Shown here in pieces: positions 27,603 through 35,712 of a stretch of DNA of 64,000 bases. Position numbers and translations under genes: made by a program. The DNA comes from an uncultured Collinsella sp. Lineage in GTDB: Bacteria > Actinomycetota > Coriobacteriia > Coriobacteriales > Coriobacteriaceae. Position 1 is the first letter of the stretch. Every line of letters starts with the position of its first letter. The DNA lies in contig CAUESV010000006.1 of the NCBI GenBank assembly GCA_959020715.1, positions 1 through 64,000 of the forward strand, read 5' to 3'. Under the pieces are notes generated by a model that was not told the origin of the DNA, did not search any database, and saw nothing but the letters and a program-made list of their open reading frames with translations.

Positions 27603-28472
27603 ATGGCACAGCCGGATACGATGCGCACGGTGGGGCTTGCGCTCGAGGGAGGCGGCTACCGCGGTATGTATACGGCGGGCGTGCTCGACGTTTGGATGGA
27701 GCGCGGTTTGACCTGCGACCATATGGTGGGTGTCTCGGCGGGCGCGGCGTTTGGCTACAACTTTAAATCGCGCCAGATCGGCCGTGCCATTCGTTACAAC
27801 AAGGCTTATTGCGCCGACAAGCGCTATGCGAGCGTGACCAGCTGGCTGCGAACCGGCGATATGTTCAATGCCGATTTTGCCTATCACGAGGTGCCTATCG
27901 AGCGCGATCCCATCGACTTGGAGGCGTATCGCGCCTGCCCCATGCGATTTACGTGCGTGTGTACCGATATCGAGACGGGCAAGGCCGTCTACCACGATCT
28001 ACCGTATGGCGACGAGCGCGATATCGAGTGGATCCGGGCGTCGTCTGCCATTCCTGTGGCGACGCGTCCCGTTGCTATTGACGGGCATAAGTATCTGGAT
28101 GGTGGCGTGGCTGATTCTATTCCCAGCGCATGGCTGTTTGCGCAGGGGTATGACCGCAATATCGTGGTACTCACGCAGCCGGCGGGCTTTGTGAAGCAGC
28201 CCAACAGCGTGATGCCCATGCTGCGGCGCGTGTTCCGTCACTATCCGGAGTTTGTTGCAGCGCTTGAGCATCGGCATGAGGTCTACAATGCCACGCTCGA
28301 TGACCTGGCACGTCGAGAGGCTGCCGGCGAAATCTTTGTGGTGCGGCCGAGCGAATCGGTGAAGGTGCCGTCGCTGTGCCGCGAACCGGATGAGCTCGAG
28401 CGCATCTACCAGGTCGGCCGCCACGATGCAGAGGCGACTTTGCCGGCGTTGGAAGCGTATCTGGCGGGGTAA
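27603..28472 (+). CDS. patatin-like phospholipase
   Basis: The 289 aa lipid acyl hydrolase has the oxyanion motif EGGGYRGMYTAGVLD, the nucleophile elbow GVSAG (Ser) and the DGG motif (YLDGGVADSIP) supplying the catalytic Asp. It probably acts on phospholipids or lipid esters in the cytosol, since no signal peptide is seen. GGAG stands 8 nt before the ATG. A perfect 14-bp hairpin follows. Confidence 0.85.
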   Translation: MAQPDTMRTVGLALEGGGYRGMYTAGVLDVWMERGLTCDHMVGVSAGAAFGYNFKSRQIGRAIRYNKAYCADKRYASVTSWLRTGDMFNADFAYHEVPIERDPIDLEAYRACPMRFTCVCTDIETGKAVYHDLPYGDERDIEWIRASSAIPVATRPVAIDGHKYLDGGVADSIPSAWLFAQGYDRNIVVLTQPAGFVKQPNSVMPMLRRVFRHYPEFVAALEHRHEVYNATLDDLARREAAGEIFVVRPSESVKVPSLCREPDELERIYQVGRHDAEATLPALEAYLAG

Positions 28473-28483
28473 GGGTCGCATAC

Positions 28484-28529
28484 GGAAAGCGCATCCCGGA
28501 ATGGAGGCCCAAACTGGGATGCGCTTTCC
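28484..28529. terminator. hairpin after the patatin gene
   Basis: GGAAAGCGCATCCC and GGGATGCGCTTTCC are perfect arms with an 18-nt loop. The T-run is short; it serves convergent genes. Confidence 0.65.
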
Positions 28530-28573
28530 ATTGCTGAAGATATGAGGCTGCGAATCAGCTGTTCGGCCTATGC

Positions 28574-29269
28574 CTATGCCTGCTGCCAGGTGTCGACAAG
28601 CTCCTTGGCTGCGGCATGGGGGTCGTCGGCGCTGCAGACGGCGCTTACCACAAAGAAGCCGTCGACGCCGGTGGCCTTAAGCTGCGGCAAGTCGGCCGTC
28701 TTAACGCCGCCGCCCACCACGATGGGCACGGGGCTTGCCGCGTGGAGTGCGGCAAGGTCCTCAAAGCTCTTGGTGATGATAGAGCCGTCGGCCGCGCGTC
28801 CGCAGTCGCGCTTGGTCTCGGTCTCGTGGAGCGGGCCGATGCCCAGGTAGTCGACCAGGCTCATGTCGGCGGTCTTGACGTACTCGAGCATCTCCTCGCA
28901 ACGGGCCGAAAGGCCCACGATGGCGTCGGGGCCCAGCAGCTTGCGGCAGACCTCGACGGGAATGTCGCTCTGGCCTACGTGCACGCCATCGACGGCAATG
29001 CCCTGCTCGCGCGCGGCAAGCACACAGTCCAGACGGTCATCGATTAACAGGGCGACCTGACCGGTCTTGCCGGCCTGTGCGATTGCCTGCGCGGCGTCGC
29101 CGGTCAGCGCGATGATCTCGCGGGCACTTGCCACCTTGGAGCGCACCTGGATGCAGGTAAAGCCGGCGTCGAGTGCCTGGGCCACCACATCGCCCACGGG
29201 GCGTCCGAGGGTGTTTTCGGGGCCGAGTACCAGATAGGCCGAGATATCAAGGTTGTCGCGGATGCTCAT
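28574..29269 (-). CDS. thiE: thiamine-phosphate synthase
   Basis: ThiE joins HMP-PP with thiazole phosphate to make thiamine phosphate. The TIM-barrel motifs are present: QVRSK near residue 41, LLIDDRLDCVLA, GVHVGQSD, YLGIGP and GGGVKTADLP. The 231 aa length is normal. Its ATG overlaps the stop of the upstream gene by 4 nt (ATGA), so the two are translationally coupled. It is the last gene of the riboswitch-controlled operon. Confidence 0.93.
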   Translation of the reverse strand: MSIRDNLDISAYLVLGPENTLGRPVGDVVAQALDAGFTCIQVRSKVASAREIIALTGDAAQAIAQAGKTGQVALLIDDRLDCVLAAREQGIAVDGVHVGQSDIPVEVCRKLLGPDAIVGLSARCEEMLEYVKTADMSLVDYLGIGPLHETETKRDCGRAADGSIITKSFEDLAALHAASPVPIVVGGGVKTADLPQLKATGVDGFFVVSAVCSADDPHAAAKELVDTWQQA

Positions 29270-29607
29270 CGTGCTTCCTCCTGCTTTTTGATCTGCGCTT
29301 CCATGCGCTTGAGTTTGCCGGTCATGGTGTCGGTAAATCCGGGTCGAATATCGGCCTTGAGCACGACTTCGGTGCGGATGCCCTTGCTCGCCAACACAAA
29401 GGTTGCGTCGCGCACGACCTGCATGACCTCGTCCCAGTCGCCCTCGATTTCGGTGAACATCGAGGTGGTGCGGTTGGGAAGGCCGCTCTCGCGAATAACA
29501 CGCACGACCTCGGCGACCTCGGCGGAGAGTTCATCGCCGGTGCCGCACGGGGCGATGGCCACGGCGACGAGCGTGTTCATGCCGGTATTGGTTGCAGGCT
29601 CGGACAT
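29266..29607 (-). CDS. MTH1187/YkoF-type thiamine-binding protein
   Basis: The 113 aa protein belongs to the PF01910 family, which binds thiamine or HMP. It contains AVAIAPCGTGDELSAEVAEVV and the TSMFTEIEGDWDEVMQVV segment. It lies between thiM and thiE, 3 nt after the former and overlapping the latter, which fits a role in thiamine or precursor binding and salvage. Confidence 0.85.
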   Translation of the reverse strand: MSEPATNTGMNTLVAVAIAPCGTGDELSAEVAEVVRVIRESGLPNRTTSMFTEIEGDWDEVMQVVRDATFVLASKGIRTEVVLKADIRPGFTDTMTGKLKRMEAQIKKQEEAR

Positions 29608-29610
29608 GGC

Positions 29611-30450
29611 CTATGCCTCCTCGAGCTCGAGTTGGTTATCGGCAATGTCCTGGGCGGTTGCGCGGTAGAGCTCGTCGATAAAGGCAACCTTAAAGCTTGC
29701 CGGGGCATCGGCGACGGCGGCGGCACGCGTGCCGGCAACGTTGTAGACGGCGGTACCGCAGACTGCCGCCGTAAACGGGTCGGCGGCGCAGGCGTACACG
29801 GCCAGCACGCCACCCTGCGAGCAACCGCAGCCGGTGATCTTGGACATGAGCGGGCTGCCGCCGTGGGACTTGGCCACGGTCGTGCCGTCGGTGATTAGGT
29901 CGACTTCGCCCGAGACCACTACGGCGCCGCCGGTGTAGCGGGCGAGCGCCACGGCGGCATCGCGGGCGGCATCGACCGTGTCGGTGGTATCGACACCGCG
30001 CACGCGGCTCAGATCAGCCGCCTCGCCCTCAAGACCCCACAGGCCGGCGAGCGCGATGATCTCGGAGGCGTTGCCGCGCACGATGGCGGGCTTGTACTGC
30101 TTGAGCTCGTTTACCAGCTGGGTGCGCAGGCTGCCGATGCCCAGGCCCACCGGATCGAGCACCCAGGGCTTGCCGGCGTCGTGTGCCGCCTTGGCCGCGC
30201 GGGGAATCGTCTGCTCGTAGATGGGGAAGAGCGTGCCCATGTTGAGATAGATGGCGCCGCCGCCGGCAACGAGCGCCTCGCCCTCGTCGGGCAGATAGAC
30301 CATGGCGGCCGAACCGCCCACGGCGAGCTGCGCGTTGGCGACAAAGTCAATCGTCACCGTGTTGGTGATGGAGCCGGCCATTGGATTGGTGGTGCGAATC
30401 TCATCCACGGCCTTGACCATATGTTGCTTAAGCTGTTCCGAATCAATCAC
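29611..30450 (-). CDS. thiM: hydroxyethylthiazole kinase
   Basis: ThiM phosphorylates the thiazole alcohol for thiamine salvage. Motifs are SITNTVTIDFVAN, LDPVGLG, VRGNASEI and the catalytic KITGCGCSQGG loop near residues 210-220. It has 279 aa. The start is a GTG preceded by AAGGAGG; the nearby ATG is out of frame. A TPP riboswitch and attenuator stand directly upstream. Confidence 0.92.
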   Translation of the reverse strand: MIDSEQLKQHMVKAVDEIRTTNPMAGSITNTVTIDFVANAQLAVGGSAAMVYLPDEGEALVAGGGAIYLNMGTLFPIYEQTIPRAAKAAHDAGKPWVLDPVGLGIGSLRTQLVNELKQYKPAIVRGNASEIIALAGLWGLEGEAADLSRVRGVDTTDTVDAARDAAVALARYTGGAVVVSGEVDLITDGTTVAKSHGGSPLMSKITGCGCSQGGVLAVYACAADPFTAAVCGTAVYNVAGTRAAAVADAPASFKVAFIDELYRATAQDIADNQLELEEA

Positions 30451-30472
30451 TGCACATGCCTCCTTGGCATAG

Positions 30473-30502
30473 AAAAGGGGCGCTGTGCATAGACAGCGCC
30501 CC
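30473..30502 (-). terminator. attenuator terminator of the TPP riboswitch
   Basis: GGGGCGCTGT pairs with ACAGCGCCCC around CTATGC and is followed by TTTT on the minus strand, between the aptamer and thiM. Confidence 0.88.
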
Positions 30503-30516
30503 TGTAAAGGCGGCAT

Positions 30517-30604
30517 GCTCCCTACGCCAGCATTAACTGACAGGTTCAAAGGATTGGGCCCCATGCCCTCTCAGCCTTGTGGTTTGCACCGCCGGCACTC
30601 CCGC
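30517..30604 (-). promoter_or_regulatory. TPP riboswitch (THI element)
   Basis: On the minus strand the conserved elements occur in order: GGGAGTGCC, AGGCTGAGAGGG, CCTTTGAACCTG, then GTTAATGCTGGCGTAGGGA. These match the TPP aptamer. With the terminator below it, it should repress thiM, the thiamine-binding gene and thiE when TPP is high. Confidence 0.95.
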
Positions 30605-30633
30605 ATCGAATCTGTTGTTCCCTATACTAACGC

Positions 30634-30668
30634 ACCTGCCAAAAAGGGACAGGTTTATTTTGGCAGGT
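30634..30668. repeat. 35-nt palindromic repeat, second copy
   Basis: ACCTGCCAAAA pairs with TTTTGGCAGGT around AGGGACAGGTTTA, identical in core to the copy at 8559. It sits just before a TACAAT (30672) that may be the promoter of the next gene. Confidence 0.75.
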
Positions 30669-30705
30669 CGTTACAATAGGTAGGACCGATACGAATGGGG
30701 ACCTC

Positions 30706-31614
30706 ATGATTAAACTTGTGCTGACCGATATGGACGATACGCTGATTCCGGCCGGGCATGACGGCGCCAGCGACTACGCCATTGAGGGCATTCATGCCAT
30801 GCAGGCGGCGGGTCTGCACTTTGGTCCGGTTTCGGGTCGCCAGCCGTCCGCGATGGGCTGGATGTTCAAAAATCGTTCCGAGTGTTTTTCGACTGGCGCG
30901 TTCTGTAACGGCCAGGTGATGTTTGTCGGCGGCGAAGTAGTCGCATCGCACGCAATCGACAACGATGCTCTGATGCGTTTGGCCGACTATCTGGAGCAAG
31001 AGACCGACGATACATTTCTAAAAGTCTATAGCCTGGGCGATGACTTTTGGGGCAACGATGCCTATTGCGTGACGAGTGATCCCGAGCGCGTTCGTCGCGC
31101 CATGGAGTCGGGCGGCAACGCATGGCTCAAAGGCGAAGAGGCCCCGTGCCGTCCCGTCGTCGATGAAGCGCCGGTGTTCAAGGCGAATATCTGGAGTGCC
31201 CGTTCGCGTGAGGAGCTCGCGGAGCTACGCGAGCGCGTTGCCGCTGAGGTGCCGGAACTCTCGCTCGTGTTTCCCAACAACCGCGTGCGCCTGTTTGACA
31301 TCCTTCCGGCTGGTTGGGACAAGGGCTGCGCTGCGCTGGAGCTGGCGCGCGCTTTGGGCCTGACGCCCGATGAGGTGGCCGTATTTGGCGATTCCGATAA
31401 CGATCTGCCCATGATCGATGCCGTTCCCAACTCCGTTGCGGTCGCCAATGCCAACGAGGCTGTCACGGCTGCCGCGCGCTGGCATATCGGCGCTGCGGCA
31501 GACGATGCGGTCGCCGGGGCTCTGCATCAGATTGCCGCCTGCGCTGCGACGGGGGAGATGCCGCCGTTTATGCGTCAGATGGACACGGCGGGTCTTGGCA
31601 TCACGAACGTTTAG
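30706..31614 (+). CDS. HAD-superfamily (Cof-type) phosphatase
   Basis: The 302 aa Mg2+-dependent hydrolase has motif I LTDMDDT (residues 6-12), a Cof-type cap domain in the middle, and the late VFGDSDNDLPMI motif. Substrates of this class are sugar phosphates or flavin nucleotides. It ends 10 nt before a LysR gene and may be co-transcribed with it. Confidence 0.85.
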   Translation: MIKLVLTDMDDTLIPAGHDGASDYAIEGIHAMQAAGLHFGPVSGRQPSAMGWMFKNRSECFSTGAFCNGQVMFVGGEVVASHAIDNDALMRLADYLEQETDDTFLKVYSLGDDFWGNDAYCVTSDPERVRRAMESGGNAWLKGEEAPCRPVVDEAPVFKANIWSARSREELAELRERVAAEVPELSLVFPNNRVRLFDILPAGWDKGCAALELARALGLTPDEVAVFGDSDNDLPMIDAVPNSVAVANANEAVTAAARWHIGAAADDAVAGALHQIAACAATGEMPPFMRQMDTAGLGITNV

Positions 31615-31624
31615 GGAGAAAGCC

Positions 31625-32521
31625 ATGAAGCTTCAGCAGCTCAGATATGTCGTCAAAGTTGCCGAATGCGGCAGCATCACCGAGGCCTCGCGCCGGCTCT
31701 TTGTGTCGCAGCCTTCGATTACCGCGTCGATCCGCGATCTCGAAAACGAGATGGGTGTGCACATCTTTGAGCGCACCAACAAGGGCGTCATTGTGTCCGA
31801 GGAGGGCGAGACCTTCTTGGGCTACGCGCGACAGGTGCTCGACCAGGCCGATCTGCTCGAAGGCAAGTACAAGGGCGCGTCCGAGCAGGTGCCGCACTTT
31901 AGTGTGAGCTGCCAGCATTATTCCTTTGCCGTCAACGCGTTTGTCGATGTGATCCGTGAGTTCGATGCCGCGCGCTATGACTTTACCCTGCGCGAGGAGC
32001 AGACTCACGAGATTATCGAGGACGTCGCGCATATGAAAAGCGAACTGGGCATCCTGTACTTATCCGAGCACAATCGCGAGGTTATCGAGCGCATGCTGGT
32101 GGCCAACGAGCTCGTGTTCGAAGGGCTCTTCTGCGCCACGCCGCATGTCTTCGTCTGCGCCGACCATCCGCTGGCGGCCCGCTCCAGCGTGACGCTCGAG
32201 GACTTGGAAGACTACCCGTTCCTGTCCTACGAGCAGGGCAGTTACAACTCGTTTTACTATTCCGAGGAGCTGACCTCGACGTTTGAGCGTCGCAAGAATA
32301 TCCGCGTGCGCGATCGCGCGACGCTGTTCAACCTGGCCATGGGCCTCAACGGCTACACGGTGTGCTCGGGCGTGATTAGCCACGAACTCAACGGCCCCGG
32401 CATTATCTCGATTCCGCTCGATGTGGATGAGTACATGGAGATCGGCATCATCACGCGCAAGAACACGACGCTTACGCGCTACGGTCAAGCCTATATCGAC
32501 GCGATCCGTCAGCATATCTAG
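31625..32521 (+). CDS. LysR family transcriptional regulator
   Basis: The 298 aa regulator has an N-terminal helix-turn-helix (CGSITEASRRLFVSQPSITASIRDLE) and a complete substrate-binding domain. It is transcribed towards the methionine synthase-like gene across a 155-bp gap with palindromes, so it may control that gene. GGGAG stands before the ATG. Confidence 0.85.
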   Translation: MKLQQLRYVVKVAECGSITEASRRLFVSQPSITASIRDLENEMGVHIFERTNKGVIVSEEGETFLGYARQVLDQADLLEGKYKGASEQVPHFSVSCQHYSFAVNAFVDVIREFDAARYDFTLREEQTHEIIEDVAHMKSELGILYLSEHNREVIERMLVANELVFEGLFCATPHVFVCADHPLAARSSVTLEDLEDYPFLSYEQGSYNSFYYSEELTSTFERRKNIRVRDRATLFNLAMGLNGYTVCSGVISHELNGPGIISIPLDVDEYMEIGIITRKNTTLTRYGQAYIDAIRQHI

Positions 32522-32567
32522 ACTGCTGCGTCCTGTACAGGTCAAATCTCTTCATGGCAGTCCCAAC

Positions 32568-32590
32568 TGATATAGGAAGCATCTATATCA
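32568..32590. promoter_or_regulatory. operator-like inverted repeat
   Basis: TGATATAG and CTATATCA are perfect 8-bp arms 7 bp apart, as in LysR-type sites. A second perfect palindrome, ATGAGCGCTCAT, lies at 32624-32635. Confidence 0.5.
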
Positions 32591-32676
32591 AACTGTTATA
32601 AACGTATATTTTACGATGGCTATATGAGCGCTCATACTTTGTCCCAGTAAAGCAACCAATGCAAAGGGAGATATCT

Positions 32677-33810
32677 ATGAGTGCTTTAACCACGCTGAAC
32701 GCACCGTTTCGCGCCGATATCGTCGGCAGCTTTCTTCGTCCACAGGCCGTAAAGGACGCCCGTGCCGCCTATGCTGCGGGCACACTCGACGCCGCCGGCC
32801 TTAAGGCCGTCGAGGACGATGCCATTCGCGATTTGGTGGCAAAGCAAAAGTCCGCTGGCCTGCAGGTGATTACCGATGGCGAGTTTCGCCGCAGTTACTG
32901 GCACCTCGACTTTATGTGGGGGCTCAACGGCATTGAACGCCGTACCTCGCGTACGGGCTATATGTTCCACGACGAGGAGACCACAGCCGACACCGCCGTG
33001 GTAACCGGCCCCATTAGCGGCGAGAACCATCCGTTCGTCGAGCACTTTAAATTTGTCAAGGCGCTCGAGGGGGAGGGCCAAGTCGCGCGGCAAACCATTC
33101 CGGCGCCGATTCAGACGTTCTCCGAAGTCACGCTCGACCGCTGCGACGGCCAGCAGGAGAGCCTGCGCGCTGTCTATAAGACCGATGAGGAGCTTGCCGA
33201 CGCCATTGCAGCCGCTTATCGCACGGTGATCGCCGACTTGTACGCAGCGGGCTGCCGCAACATCCAGTTTGATGACTGCACCTGGGGCATCTACTGCGAT
33301 ACCGACTTTGTGTCCAAGACCGGCATGAGCCCGGTCGATCTGCAAAAGGTAAGCGAGCTGGGCGTGGCGCTCAACAACGCCGCCATCAAGGGCAAGCCCG
33401 ATGACCTTGTCATTAACACGCACGTGTGCCGTGGTAACTACCACTCTACCTATGCCTTCGAGGGCGGCTACGACCCCATCGCGCCGTACCTGTTTGCGCA
33501 TGAGGACGTCGATGCGTTCTATCTGGAGTTCGATACGCCGCGCGCCGGTGGTTTTGAGCCACTGAAGTATGTTGCCCCCGGCAAGAAGGTCGTGTTGGGC
33601 CTGGTGACCACCAAGGTCGCTGAGCTTGAGGACGAGGATGCCATCGTCGAGCGTATTCACGAGGCGGCAAAGTATGTGCCGCTCGAGAACCTGTATCTGT
33701 CTCCGCAGTGTGGCTTTGCCAGCTGCGAGATTGGCAATAAGCTGACCGAGGACGAGCAATGGGCAAAGATCGCGCTGGTCAAGCGCGTTGCCGAGCGCGT
33801 TTGGAAATAG
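32677..33810 (+). CDS. YxjG/YxjH-type cobalamin-independent methionine synthase-like protein
   Basis: This 377 aa protein equals the C-terminal (catalytic) half of MetE. It starts with FRADIVGSFLRP and has the zinc-ligand regions THVCRGNY and SPQCGFAS plus FDDCTWG. It would transfer a methyl group to homocysteine from a one-carbon donor that need not be the MetE folate, because the N-terminal MetE half is absent. AAAGGGAG stands 6 nt before ATG 32677. The LysR gene upstream is the likely regulator. Confidence 0.85.
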   Translation: MSALTTLNAPFRADIVGSFLRPQAVKDARAAYAAGTLDAAGLKAVEDDAIRDLVAKQKSAGLQVITDGEFRRSYWHLDFMWGLNGIERRTSRTGYMFHDEETTADTAVVTGPISGENHPFVEHFKFVKALEGEGQVARQTIPAPIQTFSEVTLDRCDGQQESLRAVYKTDEELADAIAAAYRTVIADLYAAGCRNIQFDDCTWGIYCDTDFVSKTGMSPVDLQKVSELGVALNNAAIKGKPDDLVINTHVCRGNYHSTYAFEGGYDPIAPYLFAHEDVDAFYLEFDTPRAGGFEPLKYVAPGKKVVLGLVTTKVAELEDEDAIVERIHEAAKYVPLENLYLSPQCGFASCEIGNKLTEDEQWAKIALVKRVAERVWK

Positions 33811-33835
33811 CGGTAACGTTCGCAGGTGACGGCGC

Positions 33836-34780
33836 GTGCGAGAGGTGGTGACCGGACCTATCGTCATTTCCATCGGCTTGATCCTGGCAAGCTCCGCCAT
33901 TGCCAACTGCCAGACCAATTGGCTTGTGGCTGTTATTGCCGTTGCCGTTATCGTGATCTGCAACATTTGGGGTCGCGGCATGGTCAAGATCGTGCCGATC
34001 CTGCTGGGTGTCGTGGTGAGCTATGCCGTTGCCGCCGCGTTGGGTGAGGTCGATTTTTCGGGCGTTGCCGCCGCGCCGTGGGTCGGTCTTCCCATCGTGT
34101 GGGACAACACCGTGTTTGCACTCTTTGGGCCGCAGTTCGATAGCGGCCTTGCCACGACCGCCATCATCACCATCATGCCGTTGGCCTTTGCAACCATGAT
34201 CGAGCATATCGGTGATATCTCCGCTATTGGCTCCACCTGCGAGCGTAACTACATTGCCGATCCCGGCCTGCATCGCACGCTGCTCGGCGATGGTCTCGCC
34301 ACGATCCTGGCTTCGCTCTTTGGCGCTCCGGCCAACACCACGTATGGCGAGAACACCGGCGTGCTCGCTCTGACGCGCGTGTTCGACCCGCGCGTGATTC
34401 GCATTGCCGCGTGCTGCGCCATCGTGCTTTCGTTCTGCCCCAAGTTCGCTGCCGTGATCGCCGCCATGCCGCCATGCGTTATCGGCGGCGTGTCGCTCGT
34501 GCTCTACGGCATGATCAGTGCCGTAGGCGTGCGCAACCTCATTGAGAACCAGGTCGATTTCCAGAACAACCGCAACGTGCTGGTGGCCGCTCTGGTACTC
34601 GTGCTTTCGCTCGGCATTGCCTATAGCACCGCCGGTGCCATCGTGTTGGAGCTGGGCGGCGTGACCATTTCGCTGTCCGGCATTGCCGTGGGCTCGCTGG
34701 TTGGCATCGTGCTCAACGCGATTCTGCCGGGTAACGACTTCGAGTTTGATGTCTCCGAGCTAGAGGAGGCTGCTGAGTAG
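33836..34780 (+). pseudogene. uraA: 5'-truncated uracil/xanthine permease
   Basis: About 314 codons match the C-terminal two thirds of UraA-type NCS2 permeases (VVTGPIVISIGL, FATMIEHIGD, LGDGLATILASLFGAPANTTYGEN, NLIENQVDF). The N-terminal 110-130 residues, including the first helices, are missing, and an in-frame TGA stands 9 nt before the first GTG. The break lies 25 nt after the methionine synthase-like gene, so a deletion joined the two. It is unlikely to transport. The frame itself is intact, which suggests a recent event. Confidence 0.8.
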
Positions 34781-34803
34781 CAGCTGCATTCAGCTAAATC
34801 AAA

Positions 34804-34841
34804 AAAAATGGCGCCCATGCGTACGCGCGGGCGCCATTTTT
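34804..34841. terminator. bidirectional terminator
   Basis: AAAAATGGCGCCC pairs with GGGCGCCATTTTT around a 12-nt loop. It lies between the permease remnant and the convergent esterase. Confidence 0.88.
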
Positions 34842-35505
34842 AATGCGTCAATATCCAGTGGATGCCATGTGCCATGCGCAGGTCGGTCTGGGCAAAGTGA
34901 TTGCCGGGGTTGAATTCCAGCGTTGTTGGAATGCCGCGCTCGACGAGCAACGCTTCCATCGCGCGTGTGTCGTCGAGTACATGCCGCATCATGCGGTTGG
35001 GCGTCTTGGCTTCCTTTTTGCCGAGTGACAGGTAGACGGCGTCGGGCGTAACTGTCATCGCGTGCTCGTGCGCATAGTCGATAAAGCCAGGAAACCATAG
35101 CGACCCCGATGCGCTCGCGGCGCGGTCAAAGGCGTCGGTTTGCCAGAGGGACCAGAGTGCGAAGAGGCCCGCGAGCGAGTAACCGGCAATGCCGCGCCAG
35201 GTGGGCGGCTGAGGAAGCGACGACTCGACCTGGGGGATTATCTGATTCAGCAGCTCATCAAGAAAATCGGCAGCTTGGCCGCCGAAAGGCTCGGCATCGC
35301 GTACGGTCCCGTCGCATGCCCAGGGGCTCAGCTCGCGATTCCAATCGAGCCCGCCAATGGCGACAAGGGTGAATGGCGGACAGTCGAGCTCTTGGCAGCG
35401 GTCATAGACCTCGCCGCCGTTGCCCATGACTACGGGGAGGTAGATGGCAGGTGCGCTTTCCGCATGATTCGAATAGACGGTTATCTGCTTTTGATGCGCT
35501 TCCAT
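34840..35505 (-). CDS. alpha/beta hydrolase, putative esterase (PF00756-like)
   Basis: The 221 aa protein has the nucleophile elbow GYSLAGLFALW near residue 108 and a late His in GNHFAQTD, giving a Ser-His pair as in IroE/Fes-type esterases. There is no signal peptide, so it acts in the cytosol. The substrate, possibly a siderophore ester or acyl sugar, is not known. Confidence 0.8.
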   Translation of the reverse strand: MEAHQKQITVYSNHAESAPAIYLPVVMGNGGEVYDRCQELDCPPFTLVAIGGLDWNRELSPWACDGTVRDAEPFGGQAADFLDELLNQIIPQVESSLPQPPTWRGIAGYSLAGLFALWSLWQTDAFDRAASASGSLWFPGFIDYAHEHAMTVTPDAVYLSLGKKEAKTPNRMMRHVLDDTRAMEALLVERGIPTTLEFNPGNHFAQTDLRMAHGIHWILTH

Positions 35506-35616
35506 GGCAGGCTTCTCTCAGTGTTGTGATATCGGCAGCCCCAATTGTCGCACGCCAGCGTATGCCGGTTGGGCTAGACCAAAGACAATCTCGTGCATCC
35601 CCTGCGGACGCATATG

Positions 35617-35655
35617 GAAAACGCCACCGCCGGAGGGGAGCTCGGCGGTGGCGTT
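35617..35655 (-). terminator. terminator after surface protein gene 1
   Basis: AACGCCACCGCC pairs with GGCGGTGGCGTT with a T4 run on the minus strand, 58 nt after the stop codon. Confidence 0.8.
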
Positions 35656-35712
35656 GTTAAACGGTGCTGGGGCTCGGGGCCTTCGCGGGAGCTGCCATGT
35701 GCGCAGAGGCGT

